64,000 nucleotides of DNA, from positions 574,346 through 638,345 of the forward strand of contig JAQNBH010000008.1 of the NCBI GenBank assembly GCA_028752905.1, given 5' to 3'. Positions 10,061-20,329 of the stretch are shown here, piece by piece. Source of the DNA: Cladorhizidae sp. MBARI D1340-BT2. Lineage: Eukaryota; Porifera; Demospongiae; Poecilosclerida; Cladorhizidae. The notes under the pieces were generated by a model that did no database searches, was not told where the DNA came from, and was given only the letters and a program-made list of their open reading frames with translations. Both the position numbers and the translations under genes were made by a program. Position 1 is the stretch's first letter. Every line of letters starts with the position of its first letter.

Positions 10061-12194
10061 CTTTGGCTCGTTGGCAAGCGATGCATGTCCTGGCCCATTC
10101 TCCGACCTGTCGACCAAGGCCGTGCCAGACATACTTGCGGGCTACCAGCTTGCGGGTTGCCCGTATGCCTGGATGGCTGAGGCCATGAAGGGTGTCGAAA
10201 ATGCGACGGCGGAAAGAGACAGGTACGAGGGGACGTGGTCGACCAAGAGACACATCACACAACAGGGTTGTGTGATTGGGTCCAAAGGGAATGTCCTTAA
10301 GTTGAAGGCCGGTGATTGCTGTCCGGCAGGCAGCCATATCGACTGGGTCTGCGAGCTGTGCGGTTGCAAGGGCGGAGAAATCAATGCCTCCACTGATGGA
10401 CGAAATGGCAGCACGGGAAAGAGCATCTGCTACCACGTTGTCCTTGCCTGCCACGTGTCTAATGTCCACGGTGAATTCTGAGATCGCTGAGAGCTGGCGC
10501 TGTTGTCGTGCAGACCAGGCATCCGAGATCTTACCGAGGGCAAGCGTGAGTGGTTTGTGGTCGGTAAACAGTGAGAACTGGCGTCCTTCCAGGAAATACC
10601 TGAAGTGACGGATAGCAGCGTGGGCAGCAAGCAATTCTCTGTCGAATGTACTATATCTGGTCTGGGCCGGCTGGAGCTTGCGGCTGAAGAAGGCCAGAGG
10701 TCGCCAGAGGCCATCTGTGAATTGCTCAAGAGTGCCTCCAATGGCCATATCTGAAGCATCAACGGTTACAGCCGTGGGAGCATCTGCACAGGGATGGACC
10801 AGGAGGGCAGCAGAGGCCAGAGCAGTCTTTGCATCACGGAATGCTTTGTCCATGGTGGTCGACCATTTCACCGAAGAGGTCCTGGCGGGCCGGCCAACCA
10901 AAGCAGTGTAGAGGGGATGAAGTAGCTGGGCAGCGGCAGGTACAAACCTGTGGTAAAAGTTAATTACTCCGAGGAAGGCTTGCAATTCCTTGATTACTGC
11001 CGGGCGGGGGAAATCTTGTATGGCTGTCACACGAGTTGGCATGAGTCGTATGCCCTCAGCGTTGACCACATGGCCGAGGAAGGTTATCTCATCGACACCG
11101 AAGACACACTTGCCTGGGTGAATGACGAGGCCGTGCTGTTCAAGGCGATCGAAAACGGCAGTGAGATCCCGAAGATGCTCATCGGGGGAGGAACTGGCTA
11201 CCAGGATGTCATCTAGGTAAATGAATACGCCCTGCAGACCCCGCAAGACCGTGTCCATCAGTCTCTGAAATGCTTGGGCTGCGTTTGCAAGGCCGAAAGG
11301 TGTTCGCAAAAACTCGAAAAGGCCAAAAGGAGTAATCACTGCTGTCTTGGGGATGTCCATAGCACGTACCGGAATCTGGTGATAGCCCTTAATCAGGTCA
11401 ATCGATGAGAAAATGGTCATACCAGCGAGTTGGCCGGCGAAGTCTTGGATGTGAGGCACCGGGTAGCAGTCAGTCTTGATGCTGCCATTGAGACGTCTAA
11501 AGTCTCCGCATGGGCGCCAACCACCACCAGGTTTAGGTGCAATGTGAAGTGGGGACGCCCATTGACTGGAGGAGCGCCGGACGATCCCAAGGTCTTCCAT
11601 CTCTTTGAATGCAGCCTTTGCGACAGCGAGTTTGTCGGGGGACAAACGCCGGGCTGGCGAGCGGAGAGGAGACTGACCAGTATCGATACAAAGCTCGACC
11701 CCATGGGGGACCCTGTCCTTGCGAAAAGACAACTCAGTGAGTTTGGGCCTAGAGGCGAGTAGGTTGGCATAGACATTGTTTACCTGAGGAGGTTTGATTA
11801 CGGTCAAAGGTACTGGTTGACACACAATGCTGGGTGCGGCGATGGTGGCGTGCGTGGCAGAGTGAACGAGGCGTTGTCCTCCCAGGTCGACTAGCAGTCC
11901 GTTGTCACGTAAGAAGTCTGCCCCGAGGATGGCCTGGTTCACGTCAGCGACGATGAAAGACCCTTGGAAGCGCTTGCTCCCAAACTGGAGTGGAATGCGA
12001 CGTGTGCCATAGGTTTTAATTTCTGTCCCATTGGCTGCCACTAGTGGGGCAGAATGGGCAGAGGAAGCTGCTGCGCGGTGGTCAGCAAGAGAAGCCGGGA
12101 GAGAGACTTCTGCACCAGTGTCAATGAGGAAGGAGCGTCCCGAGGCCCTATCCTGGACATGTAGAAGCCTTGAGGTTGTTGCGCCAGCCACCAC
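10035..12194 (-). CDS. Ty3/gypsy pol: protease, reverse transcriptase, RNase H, integrase zinc domain
   Basis: A frame of 719 codons. The aspartic protease has its active site DTGA at residues 25-28 and a later ILGADFL flap-region motif. Reverse transcriptase spans roughly residues 165-400, with the catalytic YLDD at 326-329. RNase H has Asp 479, Glu 520 and Asp 545. The integrase HHCC zinc region sits at the end (HGLSHPG, CIACQ). The frame lies at -1 relative to gag, whose stop overlaps it, so expression probably uses -1 frameshifting. The apparent first codon is GTG and the frame is open further upstream. A single indel at the 3' end separates it from the integrase core. Confidence 0.93.
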   Translation of the reverse strand: MVAGATTSRLLHVQDRASGRSFLIDTGAEVSLPASLADHRAAASSAHSAPLVAANGTEIKTYGTRRIPLQFGSKRFQGSFIVADVNQAILGADFLRDNGLLVDLGGQRLVHSATHATIAAPSIVCQPVPLTVIKPPQVNNVYANLLASRPKLTELSFRKDRVPHGVELCIDTGQSPLRSPARRLSPDKLAVAKAAFKEMEDLGIVRRSSSQWASPLHIAPKPGGGWRPCGDFRRLNGSIKTDCYPVPHIQDFAGQLAGMTIFSSIDLIKGYHQIPVRAMDIPKTAVITPFGLFEFLRTPFGLANAAQAFQRLMDTVLRGLQGVFIYLDDILVASSSPDEHLRDLTAVFDRLEQHGLVIHPGKCVFGVDEITFLGHVVNAEGIRLMPTRVTAIQDFPRPAVIKELQAFLGVINFYHRFVPAAAQLLHPLYTALVGRPARTSSVKWSTTMDKAFRDAKTALASAALLVHPCADAPTAVTVDASDMAIGGTLEQFTDGLWRPLAFFSRKLQPAQTRYSTFDRELLAAHAAIRHFRYFLEGRQFSLFTDHKPLTLALGKISDAWSARQQRQLSAISEFTVDIRHVAGKDNVVADALSRAAISSISGGIDFSALATAQLADPVDMAACRTAITGLQLKDIPFGPNHTTLLCDVSLGRPRPLVPVSFRRRIFDTLHGLSHPGIRATRKLVARKYVWHGLGRQVGEWARTCIACQRAKVNLHHSTI

Positions 12195-12196
12195 GG

Positions 12197-12955
12197 CTAT
12201 TGGTGGCCGGCATTGGCATTTCCCACTGGCGGTGTCTTAGCTAGGGGAATATGGGCCATCTGGCAGTTGTTCTGGGTGCATCTCCTTGCCTCCGTTCCAT
12301 ACCGCCCATGGTAGAAACACAGACTGGTGTCGGTCTTAGTCCTGCGCTTTTGGCGTTTGTGGTCGATGGCTGCAACATCGACGTTGCCAACAAGTGATGA
12401 TGGCTGGTTCAGGCGGGCACCGGAGAGCATGAAGTAGGCATCGGCTTGCTCAGCCAGCTGATGGGTTGTCAGAGCCGTAGAACGAGCCAGGTGGTCTTGG
12501 ACATCTGCTGGAAGCTGTCGTAGGAAAAGGGCCTTAAACAGGATGTGCTCGGAATCCTCTCCAGTGGGTAGGGATGCAAGCATCTTACTGAGGAGTGCTG
12601 ATGGTGTTCCATCACCCATCCCAGGCCAGTCTAGAAGACTCTTGCTCCTCTCCAAGGGCGTTCGACCAAACGCGGAAAGGAGGCGATCTTTGATGGCTTG
12701 GTAGCGAGTGCCATCAGCAGGGGGGTTCCTGATGATGTCGATCACCCTGTCCATGACCTGGCCCTTGAGTGCTGCCACCACGTAGCTGTATTTGGTCTGG
12801 TCCTGGGTAATGGCAGGAACGCGGAGGTTGAATTGCGCTTCGATGGCTATAAACCAGTATTCAATCCTGTCAGGCGAGAACTCTGGTAGTTTGAGGGCGA
12901 CTGCATTGACTGTAGCTGCCATTAAAGCATCTGCAAGTGCTCGTGCTTCAGCCAT
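12197..12955 (-). CDS. Ty3/gypsy gag
   Basis: I choose the ATG at 12955 (MAEARALADA). The frame is open further up only through the primer-binding region next to the LTR. The product is about 252 residues, with a capsid-like segment (YWFIAIEAQF, VVAALKGQVM) typical of invertebrate Ty3/gypsy Gag and a C-terminal knuckle-like C-F-Y-H...C...C stretch. It forms the particle that packages element RNA. It stops at 12197, with pol in the -1 frame immediately after. Confidence 0.88.
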   Translation of the reverse strand: MAEARALADALMAATVNAVALKLPEFSPDRIEYWFIAIEAQFNLRVPAITQDQTKYSYVVAALKGQVMDRVIDIIRNPPADGTRYQAIKDRLLSAFGRTPLERSKSLLDWPGMGDGTPSALLSKMLASLPTGEDSEHILFKALFLRQLPADVQDHLARSTALTTHQLAEQADAYFMLSGARLNQPSSLVGNVDVAAIDHKRQKRRTKTDTSLCFYHGRYGTEARRCTQNNCQMAHIPLAKTPPVGNANAGHQ

Positions 12956-13006
12956 AATGCCGAAGGGGAAGGAATTGACGCTGTTGAGCGGGAACGCTGT
13001 GGACGT

Positions 13007-13024
13007 GTACGTCGGGGTCACCAA
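13007..13024 (-). promoter_or_regulatory. Primer binding site candidate
   Basis: Minus-strand TGGTGACCCCGACG starts one base inside the 5' LTR, the standard position for a tRNA-primed minus-strand start. The tRNA partner was not identified. Confidence 0.65.
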
Positions 13025-13222
13025 TGTAGGGAAGTATATGTTTAGGATTCCCTGCGAGGTTCTGCGTCACCGTTTGTATCCGATAGAGAAAGACAATTGA
13101 ATCTTCATGAGAAAGACAGAATATCAATACAACGAACAAAAGGTGATCATCAATTCGAATATATCTTATTACAAGTCAAGGAAGTTATGTCCCGATTACT
13201 GTTCCGTAATTGCACCGCCACA
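13025..13222 (-). repeat. 5' LTR of the Ty3/gypsy element
   Basis: The 198-bp partner of the 8796-8993 LTR. It is followed on the plus strand by AGTG, the target duplication, and then the resumed TA-rich array. Confidence 0.95.
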
Positions 13223-13595
13223 AGTGCTTCATTATATATATATAGGCGTTTCATTTGTTATGTTCCATTTATATATAGGTGCTTCATTTTATATATAGGT
13301 GCTAGATCTGATATATAGGCATTTCATTTTATATAGGCATTTTATATATAGGCATTTGATTTTATATAGGCGTTTCATTTTATATAGGCATTTCATTTTA
13401 TATATATTGGTGTTCATTTGATGTATAGGCGTTTCATTTGATACAGGTGTATCATTTTATATATGTTTCATTTTATATACATATAGGTGTTTATTTTATA
13501 TAATAGGTGTTTATTTTATATATAGGCGAGGTGTTTCATTATATAGGTGTTTCATTTTATATATAGGCGTTTCATTTTATATATAGGTATTCTAT
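13223..13595. repeat. ~20-bp TA-rich minisatellite, right part
   Basis: Continuation of the 7621-8795 array with the same degenerate units. Confidence 0.92.
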
Positions 13596-13748
13596 GAGTG
13601 TGTATGAGAGTGTGTATACGAGTTGTTTCTAAGAGTGTGTACACGAGGTGTTCGTGTCTATACCCAAGTTGCATTACACAAATGGAAGCAAAAACACTGC
13701 AGCCAATCCCCATCACCATCTCAATAATCAACTTCAAATTTTATTCAC

Positions 13749-13800
13749 TCAACGTTTCGACTATATGCTCTCGTCTTCATCAGGAATAACGAGACGCTAA
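13749..13800 (-). ncRNA. Hammerhead-ribozyme-like motif of a Penelope-like element
   Basis: On the minus strand the core CTGATGA is followed by a GAC...GTC stem II with loop and then GAAAC. The segment after GAAA (CGTTGA) can pair with TTAGCG upstream, followed by TC, giving a six-pair stem III and a UC cleavage step. A clean stem I is not visible, so activity is doubtful. Hammerhead motifs are known in the pseudo-LTRs of Penelope-like elements, and the coding part of such an element lies 0.6 kb upstream on the same strand. Confidence 0.55.
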
Positions 13801-13867
13801 GGCTCGCGTGAGCCTGTTATATGCTGATAGCTAGCTATACCACGTGTCACTACATGTGACGGATGTA

Positions 13868-13937
13868 AACAATATTAAAAAATAAAATAAAAATTAAATA
13901 AAAAAATTAAAATTAAATTAAAATAATAATAATAATT
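13868..13937. repeat. A/T-rich simple repeat
   Basis: Degenerate aaataaaa and aat units directly before the 13940 coding fragment. Confidence 0.85.
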
Positions 13938-13939
13938 TT

Positions 13940-14140
13940 GTACCTATTGGTATCGAGACCTCTGGAGTATTTGGGTCTGAGGCAAAGAGTTTTCTCCAAG
14001 AGCTAGGTGCACGCCTCAAAACTGAGTCTGGTGACCCTCGTGCCCACCATTTCCTGCTGCAGAGAATTGCAGTTGCAATCCAACGAGCTGCAGTGCTTGG
14101 ATCCAGCTCAGTACCTGACGATCACTATTTCTTAAATTAA
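13940..14140 (+). pseudogene. Retroelement-like C-terminal coding fragment
   Basis: A 66-codon plus-strand frame ending in TAA at 14138-14140, bounded on both sides by A/T simple repeats. It begins in mid-protein (VPIGIETSGVFG) and continues SFLQELGARL, HHFLLQRIAVAIQR. This resembles the tail segment often found after reverse transcriptase in invertebrate retroelement pseudo-ORFs (aromatic-Gly, then a helical region ending in a basic IxRAxA-like helix). The family is uncertain. No start codon, no upstream domains and the isolated position indicate a fragment. Confidence 0.45.
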
Positions 14141-14432
14141 ATGTATGCAATATGCATGTATGCATGTATTCTAATTGCATGTATTTTAATTATAATAATA
14201 TAGAATAATAATAATAATAATAATAAATAATAATAAATTAATATATTAAACGAATAATAAATAAAAATGTACATAAATAAACAAATAAAACAACAATTAC
14301 ATATATAATTATAATAAATAATAATAAAAAAATTTTTTTTTAATAATAGATATAAAATAAATAATAAAATAAATAAAAAATATAAAATAAATAAAAATTA
14401 TTTATTTAATTAAATTAAAATATATATGTAAT
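14141..14432. repeat. A/T-rich simple repeat, (aat)n and (aaat)n
   Basis: Nearly pure A/T with a short atgcatgt repeat at its left edge. It separates the plus-strand fragment from the Penelope-like coding region. Confidence 0.9.
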
Positions 14433-15672
14433 TATGGTGGTTGTGGCTTCAAGTTCAGGCTCTCCAGAGTAGCTCCCCAGCAGCCAGGCAAGCCCATTCC
14501 ACAGTCTCTCCCGCTCACACTTCTGTGCTAGGATGATGTGCAATGCCTCCTTCACTATATATATATATAGCAGTTCCTTATCTTCTGGCCTGTTCCAAGA
14601 TGGTGGCTTCCTCCCACAAAATAGGCTATCCATTATCTCATGCATGCTCAGCAATTGCAGACTTCTCTTTATTACACCCCTCTACAGGCATCTTGATGTT
14701 CTTTCACTCTGGTCTCCAGTCTTCTGATGGTCTCCCCTATGTAGTATTTCCCACAGCTACAAGGGATGCGGTACACAACACACGAGTGCATTTTTGCTGG
14801 TAAAACATCCTTCACTCTGCTCAGTTGTGTCCTCAGAATTCTTCCCGATCTGAAGACAAGTTTGATGTTGAACTTCCTGCAGACACTCCTGATGTCTTCA
14901 CTCATCTCTGCTGCATAAATAATCACTATCATAGGATCCACCCCTCATTGCCTGTACTGGTGTATTCATCTTCCTTTCTGCATTTAGTTGTTTCTGTAGA
15001 CTAACAAGGTTGATGAAGGCTTGCAGATAACCATTCTTGATGAAGGCTTGCAGATAACCTTTATTGATGAAGGCTTGCAGATAACCATTCTTGATGAAGA
15101 CCTTATTCAAATGATGTTCTTCCTTCCAAAGGTCCTCCTTCTTCCTTCCAAAGGTCCTCCTTCTCTGTCACTACTCTCCTGGCTCTATCATACAAGCTCT
15201 TCACCACTCATCTTTTGACGAGGATAGGATGATGTGATCTATAATCAAGGTACCGGTTGGTATGCGTGGGTTTTCTGTAGACGGTTGAAGTTAGACTTCC
15301 ATCTTCCTTCCTGTGTATGTGGCAGTCCAGAAAGGGCAATGATCCAAGCTCCATGGTAAACTTTATGGATGGCCTGACGTTGTTCTGATGGTCCAACAAC
15401 TCCTGCTCACTTCCCTTCTTCACAATGCAGAAGGTATCATCCACATATCTCTTCCAAACCCTTGGCTTCAGCGGGGCAGTTGTGAGTGCCAATTCCTTAA
15501 AGAATTCCATATAAAGGTTGGCTACCACTGCAGATACTGGAGAGCCCATTGCTGCACCCGCTTTCTGCTCGTAGTATTTATCTTGATACCTGATGTAGGT
15601 GGATTTCAGGCACAAATTTTTTAAGTAGATAATTGAGAAGTCAGTGAGTGCAGGTGCACATGTTAACCTCAC
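14433..15672 (-). pseudogene. Penelope-like retroelement: reverse transcriptase and GIY-YIG endonuclease, broken
   Basis: Minus-strand frames in series. At 15672-15208 the C-terminal half of the reverse transcriptase carries AGAAMGSPVSA and the catalytic RYVDD. At 15110-14898 is the linker, expanded by a 9-residue repeat. At 14941-14672 is the GIY-YIG region (VVYRIPCSCGKYYIGET with the following Arg and Glu-His positions). At 14654-14415 is the remaining C-terminal part (VKEALHI), interrupted by a (ta)n run. RT followed by GIY-YIG defines canonical Penelope-like elements. At least three frameshifts break the ORF, and the N-terminal half is replaced by the 32-bp array from about 15640 on. No autonomous activity is expected. 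Confidence 0.88.
15010..15112 (-). repeat. 27-bp in-frame repeat inside the Penelope-like linker
   Basis: About four copies encoding KNGYLQAFI-type units. The unit resembles the NGY-containing linker normally present once between RT and GIY-YIG. Confidence 0.75.
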
Positions 15673-18600
15673 TCAGTGAGTGCAGGTGCACATGTTGACC
15701 TCACTCAGTGAGTGCAGGTGCACATGTTGACCTCACCCAGTGAGTGCAGGTGCACATGTTGACCTCACTCAGTGAGTGCAGGTGCACATGTTGACCTCAC
15801 TCAGTGAGTGCAGGTGCACATGTTGACCTCACTCAGTGAGTGCAGGTGCACATGTTGACCTCACTCAGTGAGTGCAGGTGCACATGTTGACCTCACTCAG
15901 TGAGTGCAGGTGCACATGTTGACCTCACCCAGTGAGTGCAGGTGCACATGTTGACCTCACCCAGTGAGTGCAGGTGCACATGTTGACCTCACCCAGTGAG
16001 TGCAGGTGCACATGTTGACCTCACTCAGTGAGTGCAGGTGCACATGTTGACCTCACCCAGTGAGTGCAGGTGCACATGTTGACCTCACCCAGTGAGTGCA
16101 GGTGCACATGTTGACCTCACCCAGTGAGTGCAGGTGCACATGTTGACCTCACTCAGTGAGTGCAGGTGCACATGTTGACCTCACCCAGTGAGTGCAGGTG
16201 CACATGTTGACCTCACCCAGTGAGTGCAGGTGCACATGTTGACCTCACCCAGTGAGTGCAGGTGCACATGTTGACCTCACCCAGTGAGTGCAGGTGCACA
16301 TGTTGACCTCACTCAGTGAGTGCAGGTGCACATGTTGACCTCACCCAGTGAGTGCAGGTGCACATGTTGACCTCACCCAGTGAGTGCAGGTGCACATGTT
16401 GACCTCACCCAGTGAGTGCAGGTGCACATGTTGACCTCACCCAGTGAGTGCAGGTGCACATGTTGACCTCACTCAGTGAGTGCAGGTGCACATGTTGACC
16501 TCACCCAGTGAGTGCAGGTGCACATGTTGACCTCACTCAGTGAGTGCAGGTGCACATGTTGACCTCACCCAGTGAGTGCAGGTGCACATGTTGACCTCAC
16601 CCAGTGAGTGCAGGTGCACATGTTGACCTCACCCAGTGAGTGCAGGTGCACATGTTGACCTCACTCAGAGTGCAGGTGCACATGTTGACCTCACTCAGTG
16701 AGTGCAGGTGCACATGTTGACCTCACCCAGTGAGTGCAGGTGCACATGTTGACCTCACCCAGTGAGTGCAGGTGCACATGTTGACCTCACTCAGTGAGTG
16801 CAGGTGCACATGTTGACCTCACCCAGTGAGTGCAGGTGCACATGTTGACCTCACCCAGTGAGTGCAGGTGCACATGTTGACCTCACCCAGTGAGTGCAGG
16901 TGCACATGTTGACCTCACTCAGTGAGTGCAGGTGCACATGTTGACCTCACCCAGTGAGTGCAGGTGCACATGTTAACCTCACTCAGTGAGTGCAGGTGCA
17001 CATGTTGACCTCACTCAGTGAGTGCAGGTGCACATGTTGACCTCACTCAGTGAGTGCAGGTGCACATGTTGACCTCACCCAGTGAGTGCAGGTGCACATG
17101 TTGACCTCACTCAGTGAGTGCAGGTGCACATGTTGACCTCACCCAGTGAGTGCAGGTGCACATGTTGACCTCACTCAGTGAGTGCAGGTGCACATGTTGA
17201 CCTCACCCAGTGAGTGCAGGTGCACATGTTGACCTCACCCAGTGAGTGCAGGTGCACATGTTGACCTCACCCAGTGAGTGCAGGTGCACATGTTGACCTC
17301 ACTCAGTGAGTGCAGGTGCACATGTTGACCTCACCCAGTGAGTGCAGGTGCACATGTTGACCTCACCCAGTGAGTGCAGGTGCACATGTTGACCTCACCC
17401 AGTGAGTGCAGGTGCACATGTTGACCTCACTCAGTGAGTGCAGGTGCACATGTTGACCTCACCCAGTGAGTGCAGGTGCACATGTTGACCTCACCCAGTG
17501 AGTGCAGGTGCACATGTTGACCTCACCCAGTGAGTGCAGGTGCACATGTTGACCTCACCCAGTGAGTGCAGGTGCACATGTTGACCTCACTCAGTGAGTG
17601 CAGGTGCACATGTTGACCTCACCCAGTGAGTGCAGGTGCACATGTTGACCTCACTCAGTGAGTGCAGGTGCACATGTTGACCTCACCCAGTGAGTGCAGG
17701 TGCACATGTTGACCTCACCCAGTGAGTGCAGGTGCACATGTTGACCTCACCCAGTGAGTGCAGGTGCACATGTTGACCTCACTCAGAGTGCAGGTGCACA
17801 TGTTGACCTCACTCAGTGAGTGCAGGTGCACATGTTGACCTCACCCAGTGAGTGCAGGTGCACATGTTGACCTCACCCAGTGAGTGCAGGTGCACATGTT
17901 GACCTCACCCAGTGAGTGCAGGTGCACATGTTGACCTCACCCAGTGAGTGCAGGTGCACATGTTGACCTCACCCAGTGAGTGCAGGTGCACATGTTGACC
18001 TCACTCAGTGAGTGCAGGTGCACATGTTGACCTCACCCAGTGAGTGCAGGTGCACATGTTGACCTCACTCAGTGAGTGCAGGTGCACATGTTGACCTCAC
18101 CCAGTGAGTGCAGGTGCACATGTTGACCTCACCCAGTGAGTGCAGGTGCACATGTTGACCTCACCCAGTGAGTGCAGGTGCACATGTTGACCTCACTCAG
18201 TGAGTGCAGGTACACATGTTGACCTCACTCAGTGATTGCAGGTGCACATGTTGACCTCACCCAGTGAGTGCAGGTGCACATGTTGACCTCACTCAGTGAG
18301 TGCAGGTGCACATGTTGACCTCACCCAGTGAGTGCAGGTGCACATGTTGACCTCACCCAGTGAGTGCAGGTGCACATGTTAACCTCACTCAGTGAGTGCA
18401 GGTGCACATGTTGACCTCACTCAGTGAGTGCAGGTACACATGTTGACCTCACTCAGTGAGTGCAGGTGCACATGTTGACCTCACCCAGTGAGTGCAGGTG
18501 CACATGTTGACCTCACCCAGTGAGTGCAGGTGCACATGTTAACCTCACCCAGTGAGTGCAGGTGCACATGTTAACCTCACCCAGTGAGTGCAGGTGCACA

Positions 18601-18900
18601 TGTTGACCTCACTCAGTGAGTGCAGGTGCACATGTTAACCTCACTCAGTGAGTGCAGGTGCACATGTTGACCTCACCCAGTGAGTGCAGGTGCACATGTT
18701 GACCTCACTCAGTGAGTGCAGGTGCACATGTTGACCTCACTCAGTGAGTGCAGGTGCACATGTTAACCTCACTCAGTGAGTGCAGGTGCACATGTTGACC
18801 TCACCCAGTGAGTGCAGGTGCACATGTTGACCTCACTCAGTGAGTGCAGGTGCACATGTTAACCTCACTCAGTGAGTGCAGGTGCACATGTTAACCTCAC
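15640..18900. repeat. 32-bp minisatellite, ~101 units
   Basis: Units contain gtgagtgcaggtgcacat, with c/t and g/a variants (acccag or actcag, ttgacc or ttaacc). A 30-bp deletion unit occurs twice, exactly 1118 bp apart. The left end runs into the Penelope-like RT frame. Confidence 0.97.
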
Positions 18901-19514
18901 TGTTCTGTCCCAGTGTTGTGTCCACCTCCTGCAAACTAGATCATGCGACTTAAAGTGACAAATTACAGCTGATGATGACACCTCCACTTCAGACTTCTCC
19001 ATCACTTCGTGGAATCATCTTTGCCTTGCAATGGCTTCCCTCTCGTGTCAAGCTACTGCACGCTGTTTGTCTGCACACTCGAGCTTTAAAAAGTACTTCC
19101 GTAAAAATCAAGTAACCTTTGTCTGACCTTGCAATTTTACCAACATGTGCTGTCCACTGCGCGGTTTCTTCCTCGTCTCCTCCTTAGACTTGCAGCTGCT
19201 GCTTGACCACCAAACCCTTCTACCTCTAGACGAGAGAAAGCTGCACTCTACATCCCGCCCCCTCATAAGCAATCAACTTTGCACCATACAGGGTTTTATT
19301 ACTTTACAAATCTCATTACTTATGACCTTTGGGGTCAGCATTGCTAGTATTGTGTAGTAGATGCATACCAACTTACCCTGTACTATATATGTGTGTATAT
19401 ATAATATATATACAGTGACTTGCTATATAGTGCACTCCATAATATATTTATCAATGAGCACCTATAGATGTGCAGGGGCATAAGTGATGTAGGGGGGAGC
19501 TGACATAAGGTCAA
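18901..19514. other. Unique intronic stretch, no gene supported
   Basis: Contains a short (ta)n/(gt)n tract near 19390. A 70-codon plus-strand frame at 19145 has no recognisable motif. Confidence 0.4.
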
Positions 19515-19524
19515 CTCAGTCAGT

Positions 19525-20080
19525 GTGGTGTTGATCCAGTGTGTGTCCTATTGCCAACACACTTCAACCTGCCTCCACCCAGTGCGATGTTCCAGTGTGT
19601 GTTATCATGGAGCTATTATCAACCTGCCTCCACCCAGTGTGATGTTCCAGTGCGTGTCATCATGGAGCTATTATCAACCTGCCTCCACCCAGTGCGATGT
19701 TCCAGTGTGTGTCATCATGGAGTTATTATCAACCTGCCTCCACCCAGTGTGATGTTCCAGTGTGTGTCATCATGGAGCTATTATCAACCTGCCTCCACCC
19801 AGTGCGATGTTCCAGTGTTTGTCATCATGGAGCTATTATCAACCTGCCTCCACCCAGTGTGATGTTCCAGTGTGTGTCATCATGGAGTTATTATCAACCT
19901 GCCTCCACCCAGTGTGATGTTGATCCAGTGTGTGTCATCATGGAGTTATTATCAACCTGCCTCCACCCAGTGTGATGTTGATCCAGTGTGTCCTCATAGA
20001 GCTCTTGTCAACCTGCCTCCACCCAGTTTGATGTTGATCCAGTGTGTGTCCTAGTGCCAACATCTTTAACCTGCCTCAAC
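19525..20080. repeat. 55-bp minisatellite, ~10 units
   Basis: Units contain ggagctattatcaacctg. Units at both ends carry a gttgatcc variant about four bases longer. Confidence 0.94.
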
Positions 20081-20244
20081 CCAGCCAGAGTAATTCATTA
20101 TTGCATATAGTTGTGGTTTAATTGTTGTAAGTTTAGAAGCACTCTAACAGATTCAATGGCAATCGATGGGTTCTTGAAAGATATAAAGTGATTGGCAAGT
20201 TTACTCGACAGTCGGAATAAAAATTAACATAACAATAAGACTAC

Positions 20245-20304
20245 GTGTCTTGAGGCTCTGCCACTTCCTGTTTCTCCACTGCCAGCAGAGGTTGCTGCAC
20301 TTTC
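20245..20304 (-). CDS. ORP-like gene, candidate exon 7
   Basis: A 60-nt exon preceded on the minus strand by an acceptor ending ttatag. It enters with one base completing the codon left open by exon 6 and leaves two bases that exon 8 completes. It encodes a short Gln/Glu-rich linker (KVQQPLLAVEKQEVAEPQD) with no domain. The donor (GTAGTC) is weak, so the evidence is mainly phase agreement on both sides and coding-like composition beside a large array. Confidence 0.4.
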
Positions 20305-20329
20305 CTATAACATAGTAGTGCAACACAAT

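Larger units (their letters stand above)
8796..13222 (-). mobile_element. Ty3/gypsy LTR retrotransposon, nearly intact
   Basis: A 4.43-kb element with two 198-bp LTRs that differ at only two positions that I can see. The flanking duplication is AGTG (8792-8795 and 13223-13226). A primer-binding-like site lies inside the 5' LTR and a purine tract precedes the 3' LTR. Genes run gag, protease, reverse transcriptase, RNase H, integrase on the minus strand. Integrase after RNase H places it in Ty3/gypsy. One frameshift interrupts pol near 10040. High LTR identity means recent insertion. It splits a TA-rich minisatellite within the last large ORP-like intron. Confidence 0.95.

Noticed and set aside
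15640..18900. CRISPR-like direct repeat array
   Set aside because: Repeats are contiguous with no unique spacers, in a eukaryotic context.
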